64,000 nt of DNA, taken from positions 58,655,953 through 58,719,952 of the forward strand of contig CM049311.1 of assembly GCA_026874595.1 (NCBI GenBank). Direction: 5' to 3'. Of this stretch, positions 11,601 through 24,200 are shown piece after piece (positions within the stretch are counted from its first letter, which is position 1; each line of letters begins with the position of its first letter). The translations under genes and the position numbers were made by a program. The notes beneath the pieces were generated by a model. The model worked only from the letters and a program-made list of their open reading frames with translations, searched no databases and was not told the DNA's origin. This DNA comes from Sipunculus nudus (taxonomy: Eukaryota; Annelida; Sipuncula; Golfingiida; Sipunculidae).

Positions 11601-14600
11601 ACGGGCCAAATGGCCTATTTCACCACAAAAATTACAGCTAACATTTTTAAATCTACATAGATAAGCCCAATGATTATAACCACACCGTGGACACGGCGAA
11701 GGTGGCTGACTGTTACCTGGCAATGATCGTCTGGGTTGTCTGTAACCTCGAGTGGAGCGTTGTTGTTGTGGTCCCGGAGATCGCCAGCGGGGAGGGGGTG
11801 CAGGTGATGCGGAACGCATTCCTGTGCGCTCACGTGATGGTGTGCGAGGTCGTCTCAGCGGAGATTCGGTGGCGGTCGACGGGGCCCGCTGCCAAACAGC
11901 GTTGCTGATCTCTTCACACAGCTCCGTTATATTAAGTTGTGGTGGAATCGGCGAGTTGGTAATGGGATGAAATTCAACAGCCTTACGAGCTAGTTCTGTC
12001 AAATCTTCAAGATTTTGTGGGTCTTTTAAGTCTATGTATTGTTGGATTCCTCTAGGAAACCCAATTTTAATGGCGTCCATGATATCCTGTTCAGATTTAC
12101 CGAGCTGCGCTCCCATATTACGGAGGTGATCAATGTAATGATCAACAGTTTCGTTGGACTGAAAAACTCTTGTATTAAAAGTTCTTAAAGGGACATAATC
12201 CGGAGCAATATTATTCCTATTCTTTCATACCATCGGTTCAATCTTGCTTTCTAAAAAAGTTAACCAGCAAACCCATCCAAACACACAGTCTCTGTATCTT
12301 GCATACTGCTGTTTAACACATTGTTATTGCTCTGGGTGTTTGTAAACACAGTCCAAGTTTGTCTGTATACCATAACAAGGCCGTGTAACCGGAGGTCCGA
12401 TTATGAGCCGCAACACCGATGTTTCAGCCAGCAGGAACATGTATTACACTTAGGGGACCAATTCTGTTAGAGCGTCCCCTGATTTGCAGGTGTTGTGGGT
12501 CAGCAATGCACAGACTTCTACAGGCTGTGTTTATGTTTACACCAGCGATCGCGCCCGGTCCACTGTTTTTAACATTCTTTTACAGGAGTAAGCAAACGGT
12601 TTCAGGGCAATTTGTTGGCAGGTACTAATATATTTTAAAGGGGAAGAAGCTATTTTTCGTGTTAATACATCATGCTTTATAGGTGATTGGGCCCCTTTAA
12701 AATAGCGAGTCTCTGACCCTTACGCGCGAAACGTTGTGTAAAAGCTTCGGCTAGTTTTGTAAAGTCTTTACGCGTGTCTAAAGGTAGAGAACGATACCAA
12801 GACGCGGCAACACTACCTGGAGCTAGTTTTAAGGAGAATATTTCAGCTCTCTGATCGCTTCTAAGACCTTCTACGGACGGTTTCGTCCAGCCTAGTAGGA
12901 CAGCCGTGGTGTTAAAACGGTCGAGCCAGTCAATTGCATCTGTGTCACCATCTCCATAAAACATGGGAATAACTGAACAGTCTATTTTACCTGACGGTGT
13001 AGAATCTGATGATGTCTTCTGTCCTGTTGGTGCCATATTGATTATGTCGTGACGAGGTAGATCGTTGTACCAAAACCGGATCTCCACCAATGTGTTACAA
13101 CGGGGAATTAGGGGAGTTCTTCCCTGGCCATAACACAGTCACACTGCGCGTCAGGTGAATAACTGAGACAGTCCAAGTTGGATATTGTGCTGTTTTATTT
13201 CCAGTTGTCTTGGTTTACATGTTGATGATGGCGTGGGTCTGTCTGCCAGTTCCCAGCCCAACACAGGATTTTGTATCAGTATTACTACGTCACAAACCTT
13301 TACATCATCTTACACTTTTTCTATTGGATATTGGATATGTATCATTATGACGCACCTGAATGTTTAGATAACCATATATGGCTTCGGCTTTCGCCTACGC
13401 ACAAACTTTTTCCTTGTTTTACCTAAAACTCATGTAATATCATTATATTCCTGATATTAATATATTCAGGGTACATATTTGTCTCCTGATCAATTCTGTG
13501 TGACCCAGCTACTTACTGACTCACTTTTGGTACAGTTTTCCTGTCCTAAATTACTGCCTCATGCGCAGGCCGGTATTCACCGTACCTTTGACTTTTATAT
13601 CATTTTACACTGTCATCCAGATCTAAACCTGGCTTCTGCTGATGCCTATAATAACAGAATCTATTTTGGCTTACTTGATTAAGTTTACATTCACATGGCT
13701 ATAACAATTATACCAGTCTATAGTAATCACTGGTTGTCTGCATTCAGAATTTATGTCCATTAAAATACTCATTTATCAGCTTCTTTTCTAAACCTATATG
13801 CTAACCGACATATGGAGATCGGAATCCAAACACCTGTCTTACAATGGTTGACAATGCGTTGGTACACCAAGTTAGGCTATTATCATTTCTCTCTGTCGCT
13901 CTATCTGTCTTTCCATCTGCTGAACTGGTAACTGATCTTATGTGTACCAAAATATTGCGTTAAAATCAGTAATTATTTATAATAGATATTAACACCTCTT
14001 ACCACATAACAGTATGTACACAGAAGGAATTAATCTGTTGAAATCTGAAATTTGAAAATAAAAGCTGCAAAATTAGGCTAGTTATTGAAATTTTTTTGGA
14101 GGCTCTTGTTGTATTCCCTTACATTGTCAAGCATCCCACTTTGGTCACTGTAGGTCATTCAGTGCAGCTCTCTTTGCTCCACAGGCTGTTGTTATGTAAT
14201 CCCATCACTAGGGCAAGCCCTTTCTCTTGTTGAGCTTTATCAGGCTGTCTGCAGTTAATACCACAGGGAGCCTTTCTGTCTCTCTCTTTCTCTCCCCCCC
14301 CCCCCCCCCATCCGATGGGATGATGGCTTAATATCTTAACAGCTCTATAATCCTGGATTATTTCTAAGGCTATAAACATCAAGGCTAAGTAACAACACCT
14401 CAATCTTACTGCAATGTTCACCTTCATCCTAATTCAACAAACAGGGCCAACAACCTTGTGTGGACCTATCCTTTAACACTAAATTGACTTGAAACCCTTT
14501 TTAGTCCTCAGCCCTTAGGCTGATAGGCTATTGTCATCACCCAAGCTGTCCATCCATCTGTCTGGTGTCCTTTAACTTTAACCTTGTGAGCGGGATATCC

Positions 14601-17600
14601 CTAAAAGGATTCACCGTTGGAATTTTATTTCTGCGGTGAAGATGTATATTGTCAAAATCTCAGTCATGTTTGAAGATGTGCGACCTTGACCTATTATTCT
14701 GTTTTAGAGTGGATTATAGAAAAATACTTAGAAGCTTGTTTCTCAGGAACCATTTGGTGGATGTTCACAAAACTTATTATGATGATTGGGACTGATGGTC
14801 TGTACATGCTGCATAAGTTAGGGGGCGCCACCTACAATTTCTGATTTTTAATGAATTTTTCTCAGATTTCTCAACTTTGGCCTTGTGAGCAGGATATCTC
14901 TATGGATTCACCATAGGAATTTTATTTCTTCGGTGAAGATGTTTATTTACAAAATCTCAGTCAAGTTCGAAGATGGTGGACCTTGACCTATTTTTGTACA
15001 CTTTAGAGCTGATTATAGAAAAACACTTAGAAGCTTGTTTCTCAGGAACCATTGGGTGGATTTTCACAAAACTTACTTTGATCATTAGGACTGATGGTCT
15101 GTACCTGCTGCACAAGTAAGGGGGCGCCACCTTCAATTTCTGATTTTTAATGAATTTTTATCAGATTTTTCAATTTTGCCTTTTTGAGTGGGATATCTCC
15201 AAAGGTATTGAACACAAGAACTTCATTTCTTCTGATGCATATTTACAAAAATCTTGGTCATGTTCAAAGATGAGTGACCTTGCCCTACTTTTCAAGGTCA
15301 CATAGCTAAGAAAAGAGTAAACTTAGGAGCTTATCTCTCAAGAAGCATATTGATTGTTATGAAACATGGTACATACCTCTCTAGTTTAAATTTTATTACT
15401 GAGACATGTACAGATATACATCCATGTGAGAACAAATATTTTGTACTTGTTACTGTCACCACTTATAAACACTGTTCTTTTGGCTGAGGGCTTTTTTCAG
15501 CTTCTGCTGATATTCTAGTTCATAAAGGTAAAGATGTTACTCAAGATTTTATTGTAACCACAATTGCTGGACTTTTCTACAAGTTTGTGATTCCAGTATT
15601 ACAGTGTTTGATGGATAAGTTGATATTACTTATTAATTAAATCATTTTTATACAAGTATGTTATTTTATGACTTTTTTATTTGTTTCTTTTCCAGGGACC
15701 TATAAAAGCCTGGAAAGAGCACACAAAAGAGGTGAGAGAGATCCAAGTGGACATTTATGTTTGATTACCAATTTATTGACATTGTCATAATTGTAATACA
15801 TGTAATATTAATTTAGAAGAATTCAACACTTTGTTGTGTTGTCTGTAATTATACCCATTATAGTTAAAATATGCTCTATCATTATACTAAACTGCGAGGA
15901 TCAATGGTTTAGTAGTTTCACCAGTTTTCTGAAACTGATAAAAGCAAAACATTTTAACCTTCCATTTATTATCGGCCAACTTTATGATTACAATGAGTCG
16001 CAACTTAGACTGAAGTGACTTCCTGTATGTTAATAGTATGTTAATGTAATTGTAGTAATTTGGGTGATCTCATCGAAAACCGATCAGAATCGATATGGGG
16101 TAATGTGGATGACAACATGTTTGCTGACAAGTTTAAAGCTGGTAACACTGATGCTGAGTTACAAACATTAGATAAATGAGAAAAACTGTTATTAGATGTT
16201 AAACATTGGATGAATGGAAATTGGTTGAAAATGAATGATACAAATTCATATATTTTGGTTTAGCCAAACAAATAGATAAGACTGTGGTCAATTCTATACA
16301 TGTTGGTGACTATGATCCAGCGATCTATGTACATAAATCTTTTTGGATTTACATTGGATAGTGAACTTTAACTTAAGGAACATATAAAAGAAATGCAATG
16401 TAGCTTTGTGTGACATCACCAGAATCCGAAAAATTTCTAGAGTCCTATATCTGGAATCTGGAAAGATTCTAGGTTTGCCATGGTGCTGTCACATTTTGAC
16501 TATAGAATAGTCTTTTTACGGGATTACCTGATAATACTCTTAGACCTATACAGCTACTTCAAAATTATGCAGCCAAAGTCATAACAAACAAAAAATATTT
16601 GACAGTACAAGTAAAGCTTTGAAACAATTACACTGGCTGCCAATAAGACAAGAGCTCAGTTTAAGACCCTGCTTCTTGCTTACAAGTCCCTTCCTGATAT
16701 GGCCCCAGAGTACTTGAGTGAGTTATTGAACTTTAAGAAGACAACATATCGAACGAGAAAATCAGTTGATAATCTACTATTGGAAGTACCATTTACAAAG
16801 AAAAAAACTTTTCTTGATCATAGTTTCTCTGTATGAGCTCCCCGATTTCGGAACAACCTTCCATATGATCTCCGGTCTTCAAGCAATGTCAGTGTTTTTA
16901 AATGGAATTTGAAAACATACATTTAAAGAAGTTTTTAACTGACGTAACTGAGTCTTGGTTAATATTTATTCATAGTTAAATTTATCTGTTTAATGTTTTG
17001 TTAAGTGCCATTGAAAGTTTCATTACTGTAATGAGCGCTTTATAAATGTGAATGTAATTAATGCCAGGTTCCATGATAAGATTACAAGTAGACAGTATTC
17101 TACACATCATTAACATTGTAAAATAGGTGTAAGGGAATGGTCTGAAATGTAAATGAAAAGAGGCAATGTCACAATGAAAATTTAATTGATTACATTTTTG
17201 TCCCAACACCTACAACATCAACCCTATAAATACTCAGTTTTTTGGGGATGTGGAACTACAGAGGCAATTTGAGGGAAAGGTTAACCGAGTTCAATAAAAG
17301 ACCATCCCACATGACAACATAAACAGTGTACCAAGAAGTGCAGTGAAAAGTGAAGGAACAGAAAATTATGATATTAAACAGGTAGGGGCAATTATCCGGT
17401 AGTTGTTTCAATGTTAGAATTAGCTGCATTATATACAGTACTACCAGGCACAAGGACATCTGCTCTGTGATAATCTCCTTACAAGTTTTTGTTAATCTGT
17501 CAACAAGCAGACCAACAGCCTCTGTGGTGGTTTTTATTTCAGGTTTATTCAGTGGACTGGAGTCAGACCAGAAATGTCCAGCTTGCTGTCAGTGGATCAT

Positions 17601-20600
17601 GGGACAAAACCATCAAACTGGTCAGTGAATCTTTTCATTTATTTTTTTACAGTGTTACCATAATTTTTACATATCCTACTCCATAACCTTTACATCTGAA
17701 CATTTGATGTAGCCTAAATAGGACAGTTTTGTTTTATCCCTTTCTGTAAAGACTGCATTATACAGTTATCATCTTTCTGCTAGGCCATTCAGTGAAGTGT
17801 TGCCTATGTCTCTTTGCCTCTCTTGTAACCCCCTGCCATTTCAAATCACATTAGTGATTAAATGAGGCCTGACCTACACTGTTAAGAATAAATCCTCTGC
17901 TGGTTTCAATATGGTAGAGTCCCCCACCTCTCATCCTACCTGTTTATAATCTGTTTGACTTACCTTTTGCCCACCTATTTTGTGGGACAAATTTCTCAAA
18001 AGCATATATATGGTACAATATCATTTCTCCATAAAATTTGTGTTCACATACATTTTACCATCACACAGTACGCTGGGCTTGCTAATTGACTTCACCAGCT
18101 TTTTTAAATTGGTCCGTTTATAAATAAAATAATCAGTCACACATACTCAAACAGGGCAAGCCTCAAGTTTGTTCTGTTAATGGCCACCAAGGGCTGACAC
18201 ATGACAGTGTGTGTAAATTCCATCTTGGCTGCATAATATGTGATGTCCTGGTTGTTGTGTGATACCTTGCTTCCTGTTACAGTGGGATATCATGAGGAAT
18301 GAATCCCTGTCAACATTTGAAGGACATGAGCATGTGATCTACAGCACCATCTGGTCCCCACATATCCCAGGGTGCTTTGCGTCAGTATCAGGTGAGTAAG
18401 GCCGCTGATTAATGGATCATTGGTGTTTCATGTATTGTGCAAGGAAGGTTTTATAGAAAGGAGAGGGCACTCCCAATTAAAAGCTTACCACCAAGCTGTA
18501 GTGTATTGTGCTGACTGTGGTCGGTTAGTGTACTTCGCTGCCCTGCTTAATAATACCTTATTAAGCCCTGCAGGATGAATTGCCTGGTTCAGTGTGTTTA
18601 GTCTCGTGGGAGGTAACCCTCTATGGATGTGATACTTGGTGTGATTTTAATGATTATTAGTATCAATGGAAGTCAATTTTCATTCTGTGAGTTCCCAGAT
18701 GTCAGCCCCACACAAGCCGGGTTTCACACCTAAGTGTGAGGTTTCTTATCAGATTTCTAAAGCAACATCAGACCTGCTATGAACTGGGGATAAGGCATTC
18801 CTTATATGATAACTCAATGAATGTACATAAAAGATTTATGGCTGCAAAAATAGCGAGCATGGCTTGTCATATACTGATGTTGGCTTCCTTATGTTTATCT
18901 TTTGCCATTTTCAGTTCAATTGTTTCATGAGGATTCAATTTATGTGATCTCACCATACACTAATCTATACAGAGTATACACATGGGTATATACATCAAAC
19001 TCTATTTGAATTGTTAAATATGTCCACAAAAGCTTCACAACCATGGACAATGAGAACATAAGGGTAAATCAAAAAGTGGTAATTTGTTTTCATCATTGAT
19101 AGATAAATGATCTGATGGTATTCATAATACAAAAAATTATTTAACTAGTTACATATAAAATCTTTTATTGTTTTTAAAATCAGTTGTTTGCCATTTGACT
19201 TTGTATACTTACAAGCATGGATAATGTAGAGGATATACTGTTTAGCTACAGTATAAATGCCTGTTAATTTGTTCTGATGGGGCATCTTATTCATGTAGAC
19301 CTTATTTTTTGTTATAATTTCCTACTTGCAAATATCAAGAATTTGAAACTCTTGCAAACCTAAAGCCATAACACTTTTTCTGTTTGTTTACCTAATGAAA
19401 ATACCTTTAAGGTGTTTAGATTATGGTGGTCACTTTATCTGATGATTAACTGTTATGACAATAATTCCCAACCCTTCCACAAAAATGCCAACAAGAGCAA
19501 TAAAATCTCAACCACAGGGATCCTAGTTGTCAGGACCTTACATGCCAATGTGGCTTTCATTTAAGGATCCAGAGATTTTACTGAGGCAGAGAATTATTGA
19601 TCACTATTGAATTATTTATTATTGTGTGTGGCTGTTATGCATTATTCTCTTGCAAAATCAGCCAGCACAAAAACACGTCACACAGGCTCCATTTTTATGT
19701 TGGATATAAATAGAAAACATTCTTATACAAGGCAATGGACTTGGTCAATGCAGTAACAATACAATAATTTTTTTTCCAGAAACAAGTCTATGTTAATGGT
19801 AACTCAATGGAAATTGATTCACCAGTAATCATCTGAAATGACAAGACTTTTGTTTCCTTATATTCAGCATGACTTAAGGACTTACAATTTCATTTATTCA
19901 CAATGACTTGAGGACTTGTGTTTCCATATATTCAGAATGACTTGTGGACTTACATTTCTGTATACATGTATTCAGAATGACCTGAGGACTTGCGTTTCTG
20001 TATATTCAGGTGACCAGACACTGAGGATATGGGACATGAAGAAGTCGTACATGCCTCAGGTTGTGATTCCGGCCCATAATGCGGAGGTGCTGTCATGTGA
20101 CTGGTGTAAATACGACCAGCATTTGTTGATGACAGGATCTGTTGACTGCAGCGTTCGAGGATGGGATCTCCGCAATCCACGCCAGCATGTTTTTGAACTG
20201 CGGGGGCACCAATATGCAATACGCAGACTTAAGGTGAGTTCCCTCTGAACAATTTTCCCAGAACCTTTTTTTCAGTTCATGTATATTGCACCCCAGAGAT
20301 AGCTGTGAATAGATGCCTCAGTAGGCAATCAAGTCCAACTATAATTTGAGGATTGAGAAGTGGTCAAAAATAAGCATTGTACCACGTTAAACTTTGGTGA
20401 TACATCCCAATAAACACAAGATGGATTCTCGCCTGCACACTTTTGTGTCACTTGCCCCTGCCCATTACCGGTTTATTTCTCCCATTTTCTTGAACCCACT
20501 AATGGGGGCCGCCATTTTGGGTACACACTAAAATTGGGATGTCACAGGTCACATCCCAAAATTATGGGTAAACCACTAGTCAGACTAGTGTTGTGACAGC

Positions 20601-21250
20601 AGTTCATTGAACCAGCCATCCATTCTTGTTTTACAAGTATAATATGGTTCACAGCTGGAAATCTTAGAATTGCACTCTGAGTTATGAAATATGAATAAAC
20701 AAACAAATATTTTAGTCTAAACACTATGGCAACCATTAACATTTCTTGTGAAACCAGTTCAAATAAAGCTGTCAGTCATGCAATCTTATGGGAGGCATAC
20801 TTGTAGGTGGCAGAAATAAACATGCCCTTAACCGTTCACTGAGTTACAGGAGAATCTATCTAACTTGTGTCATTAGGCATATATAAGTAGGCATATATAA
20901 CACTTAGTCTGGCATAGGGTAGGGGGATGCGTTGGGTGTGTCTGCACGCCCCCGCTGGCTCCAAGGACAATCACCATGCAAGACAACATGTGCTATACAC
21001 CGAATTTATGAGATGCATGTTCTTTACATACGCTTATGTTTGCGAAACAATATTTTATACTTTTCCACTACTACGTTTAAAACCAAAAATTTATAGAATC
21101 CAGAAGTCCATTCGATTAAAAAAGTTAAACTTTGTTGGCTGCCTAGTGTTCATATTTTTGTGTTTACAGGCCTATCTATACTACTATATGCATCGCTATT
21201 AAATTCACATTGCCCTAGTCGGTAAATACACACACACACACACACACCCT

Positions 21251-21283
<33 letters not shown>

Positions 21284-24200
21284 CCTCTGTAGTTTCACCA
21301 AACTAATCAGTGGCTTTCATACGTTTACACAGGTGCATTTTTCCAGATGTTTGGGGACGAATTATGGCGAATTATTCTTTAGAATCACAAGTGAAGGTTT
21401 ATAATCAAGACAATGTTTCTAAGTTTGCTTTCATTGTATATATAAATTGTTCAGTATTTTTTGCCCACCAAACCCCATAATAACAAAAGCCTACTGTGTA
21501 TATGATCAAGGGTGCAATTAAGCTTGAAATATTTTTTTTAAAATATTAAACTCGGAGAATCAAGCAGGCCAATTTTTGGTTATTTACAGATATAATTAAA
21601 TCTAATAAATGAAGAGGATATGAACTTTCATGACAAGTGGCAAGCAGGACCGAAGGGCAACACAGTTATAACACCCATACAATTTTGGTCCCTTAAAAAT
21701 ATTAAGTTTCGATGTGTTAGTCTTTTCAGGCAGAAGTCCAGGTATATATAATGTAAGAGGCAGGGTTCAACAATCGAGCAGAAAACACCACTCGCCTGAG
21801 GACAAGTAAAAAATTAAATCTTTATGAATACCTCACATAAAACCGTAGGTCCTTAAAATTTAGTTTGCTATTTATTCATTGATATTCTAGCTAATTTAAT
21901 TACCAATTCACCAGGTATTCTGATTCATGTGAAAACGCTTTATGAAATCCAATCATTGGAAGATCCAAATTGTTGTTAGATGCATGAGAAATCCAAATCA
22001 TCGTGTGGTGATTGTATGCCATCGTCGTTAAATAATGATAAAATCAATGAAAACCATTTTTTCTTTTATAATTAAAATATAATATCACAATGGATTCAAA
22101 GGCAAAAATTATACTTTTATATTGATATTTCAAAAATAATGCGGGCAAGTCCCATTCATTTATTAAACAATTGCATGTCGTATTAAAAAGTTGCTACTTT
22201 TAAAATCAGTGAACCAGGTCAATTTTCCGACTGCATCTTTACATCTATGTATGAAAGAAACTGATGGAATTAAGCTGTTCCTTTATAAACACAATAAAGC
22301 ATACTTGTGTATATATAATATACTATACTATACTATAATATATTATATTATATATAGTCCTATATATGTATATTCATTTGTGCGCATGTTGAAAAAAAAC
22401 GGCCTTAGTTAATAGTCAGAAATGTGCTCAAATGCACCACCCATGCCAAGACCACACTACGCCCCTGGCATGCTATTTGAAAGACTTTGATATGACTGGA
22501 ATTGCCACTCTTTAATTACTACCATACAGCTCATCGTTTTATAAATCCTCAAAACATTTAAAGTACATAGTTCCCCAATTATTTAGATATTAATGAATTT
22601 AATGTCTTGCATACACTTTTGTGTAAAAGTCTTTCTTGTGTAGAAACACAATCCCCTGAATGAATTATGCAACATTATGTATGTTCCAATTCTACAGAAG
22701 CATATCACAAAGAGCTGCACAGTTACCATGACCCAGCTGAGATGTAAATTTCTTTGCTTACTATTAGATCCATGCATTACAAATGGTTCTATCCTTTAAA
22801 ATGAGAAGAAGACATTTCAACAGATCTCTGAGGACCTGTAAAAACATCTCTGTTTGTGTCATGTTCTGTGGCAGAGATTTAATTTGGAAGTTCAGTCCCT
22901 GAACCACCGTTACATACCTGTGTTGAAAGTTGCTCAGTATACAGATTGTACACAATTTATGTTTACAAAATTTGACTACTGTAAGTATATCTTGTGTTTC
23001 AGTGTTCACCTTTCCAGGCCAGTGTTCTTGCTACTTCCTCCTATGATTTTTCAGTGAGGTATGTGTTGCTACTCATACAGTTGTATCAGTGTTTGAAATG
23101 GACTTACAGTGGACTGCTTTTGGAATTCAATTTCATTTACATATATGAATGATTGATATCAGAATAGATTTTTAAAACAGAGATTTTTTTATATTATTCA
23201 TGTATCTATACCTCATTTGCTCCTTTGTGGATATATAAGAAGTTTTGTATAACAGACATATTTTAATTAAATTATGCAGGTTTTATCAAGACATGTAACT
23301 TGTAGCTTATTCAGCATTCAAAATCTTCTGAACATTACATGGCCAAAATAAAGTGTATGAATAAAGCCACCTGTGGGGCTGTTAGATGTATGATACTGTA
23401 CAAAAAGTGTATCTGCACCGACTATCTGCAAGCTGTTATGATTTAGCTGAATTCCATTAGACGGGTCATGTGTTGAAAAATACTTTCATGTTCAGGGAAA
23501 GGAAGACCAGCCAAAACAATATGGTGGATGGATAAATATAGTAATGAATTTTGTAATCCTGTGGAAGGAAATATAAATTCACTGACCTAAAAAATAGATG
23601 GTCTGAGACTGCTGTTGTATCTTGTAAATTCTCCAGTTTTGTCTTCTTTAATTTTAGGTTATGGGATTTTAAAGCACAGTCAACCCCTATTGAAACTGTT
23701 GAGCATCACACTGAGTTTGTTTGTGGTTTAGATTTCAACCTGCATGTTCCAGGCCAGGTGAGAGGTACCTTCATTAACAATGCTATAAGAATATAAAAGG
23801 ACATATATTCACATAAATGGATAATCCATGTACATCTCATAGGTTTTTATAAATTTTACATGTTTAACATGCAAAGTCTTTAATGATTGATTCATTATAC
23901 CCTGGTGGCCAAGGAAGAGGGTGCATTAACCTTGATATATCTCTCTGTCTGTCATACTTCCATTTTCTCTAAATATTTTCTGGTTTCATTAAATTTTTTC
24001 TCAGCTAACTGATGGTCGTCTGAGCTATTTTGATCACTCATTTTGGTAGGTCTGAAACACTTAGTTTTGTTATTGTGGATATAATTGGCACTGAGGAAAG
24101 CCGAATTTAGTAATTTAATACAATGTCAGGAATTTGCTATGCCTATATAAGCTCCAGGCTGGATCACCTGTGTTGTCCATCTGTCATTTAGCCAAAATGA

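Larger units (their letters stand above)
9223..14011 (-). mobile_element. Degraded Ty3/gypsy LTR retrotransposon, element 1
   Basis: Read on the minus strand it has one LTR (13091-14011), a candidate primer-binding site, gag (broken by an insertion), and protease, reverse transcriptase and RNase H. It stops at KSGKSNV, within RNase H or its C-terminal border. Integrase and the second LTR are absent. It sits in PEX7 intron 1 (between visible exons 1 and 2), antisense to the gene, inside an A1 repeat copy. The flanks share GTAT at both edges (left ...CACAGTAT, right GTATGTACACAG), a candidate 4-bp target duplication. The catalytic defect, missing integrase and interrupted gag mean it cannot move on its own. 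Confidence 0.88.

Noticed and set aside
11407-12116. Plus-strand ORFs antisense to gag
   Set aside because: Shadows of the minus-strand gag, which carries clear zinc knuckles.
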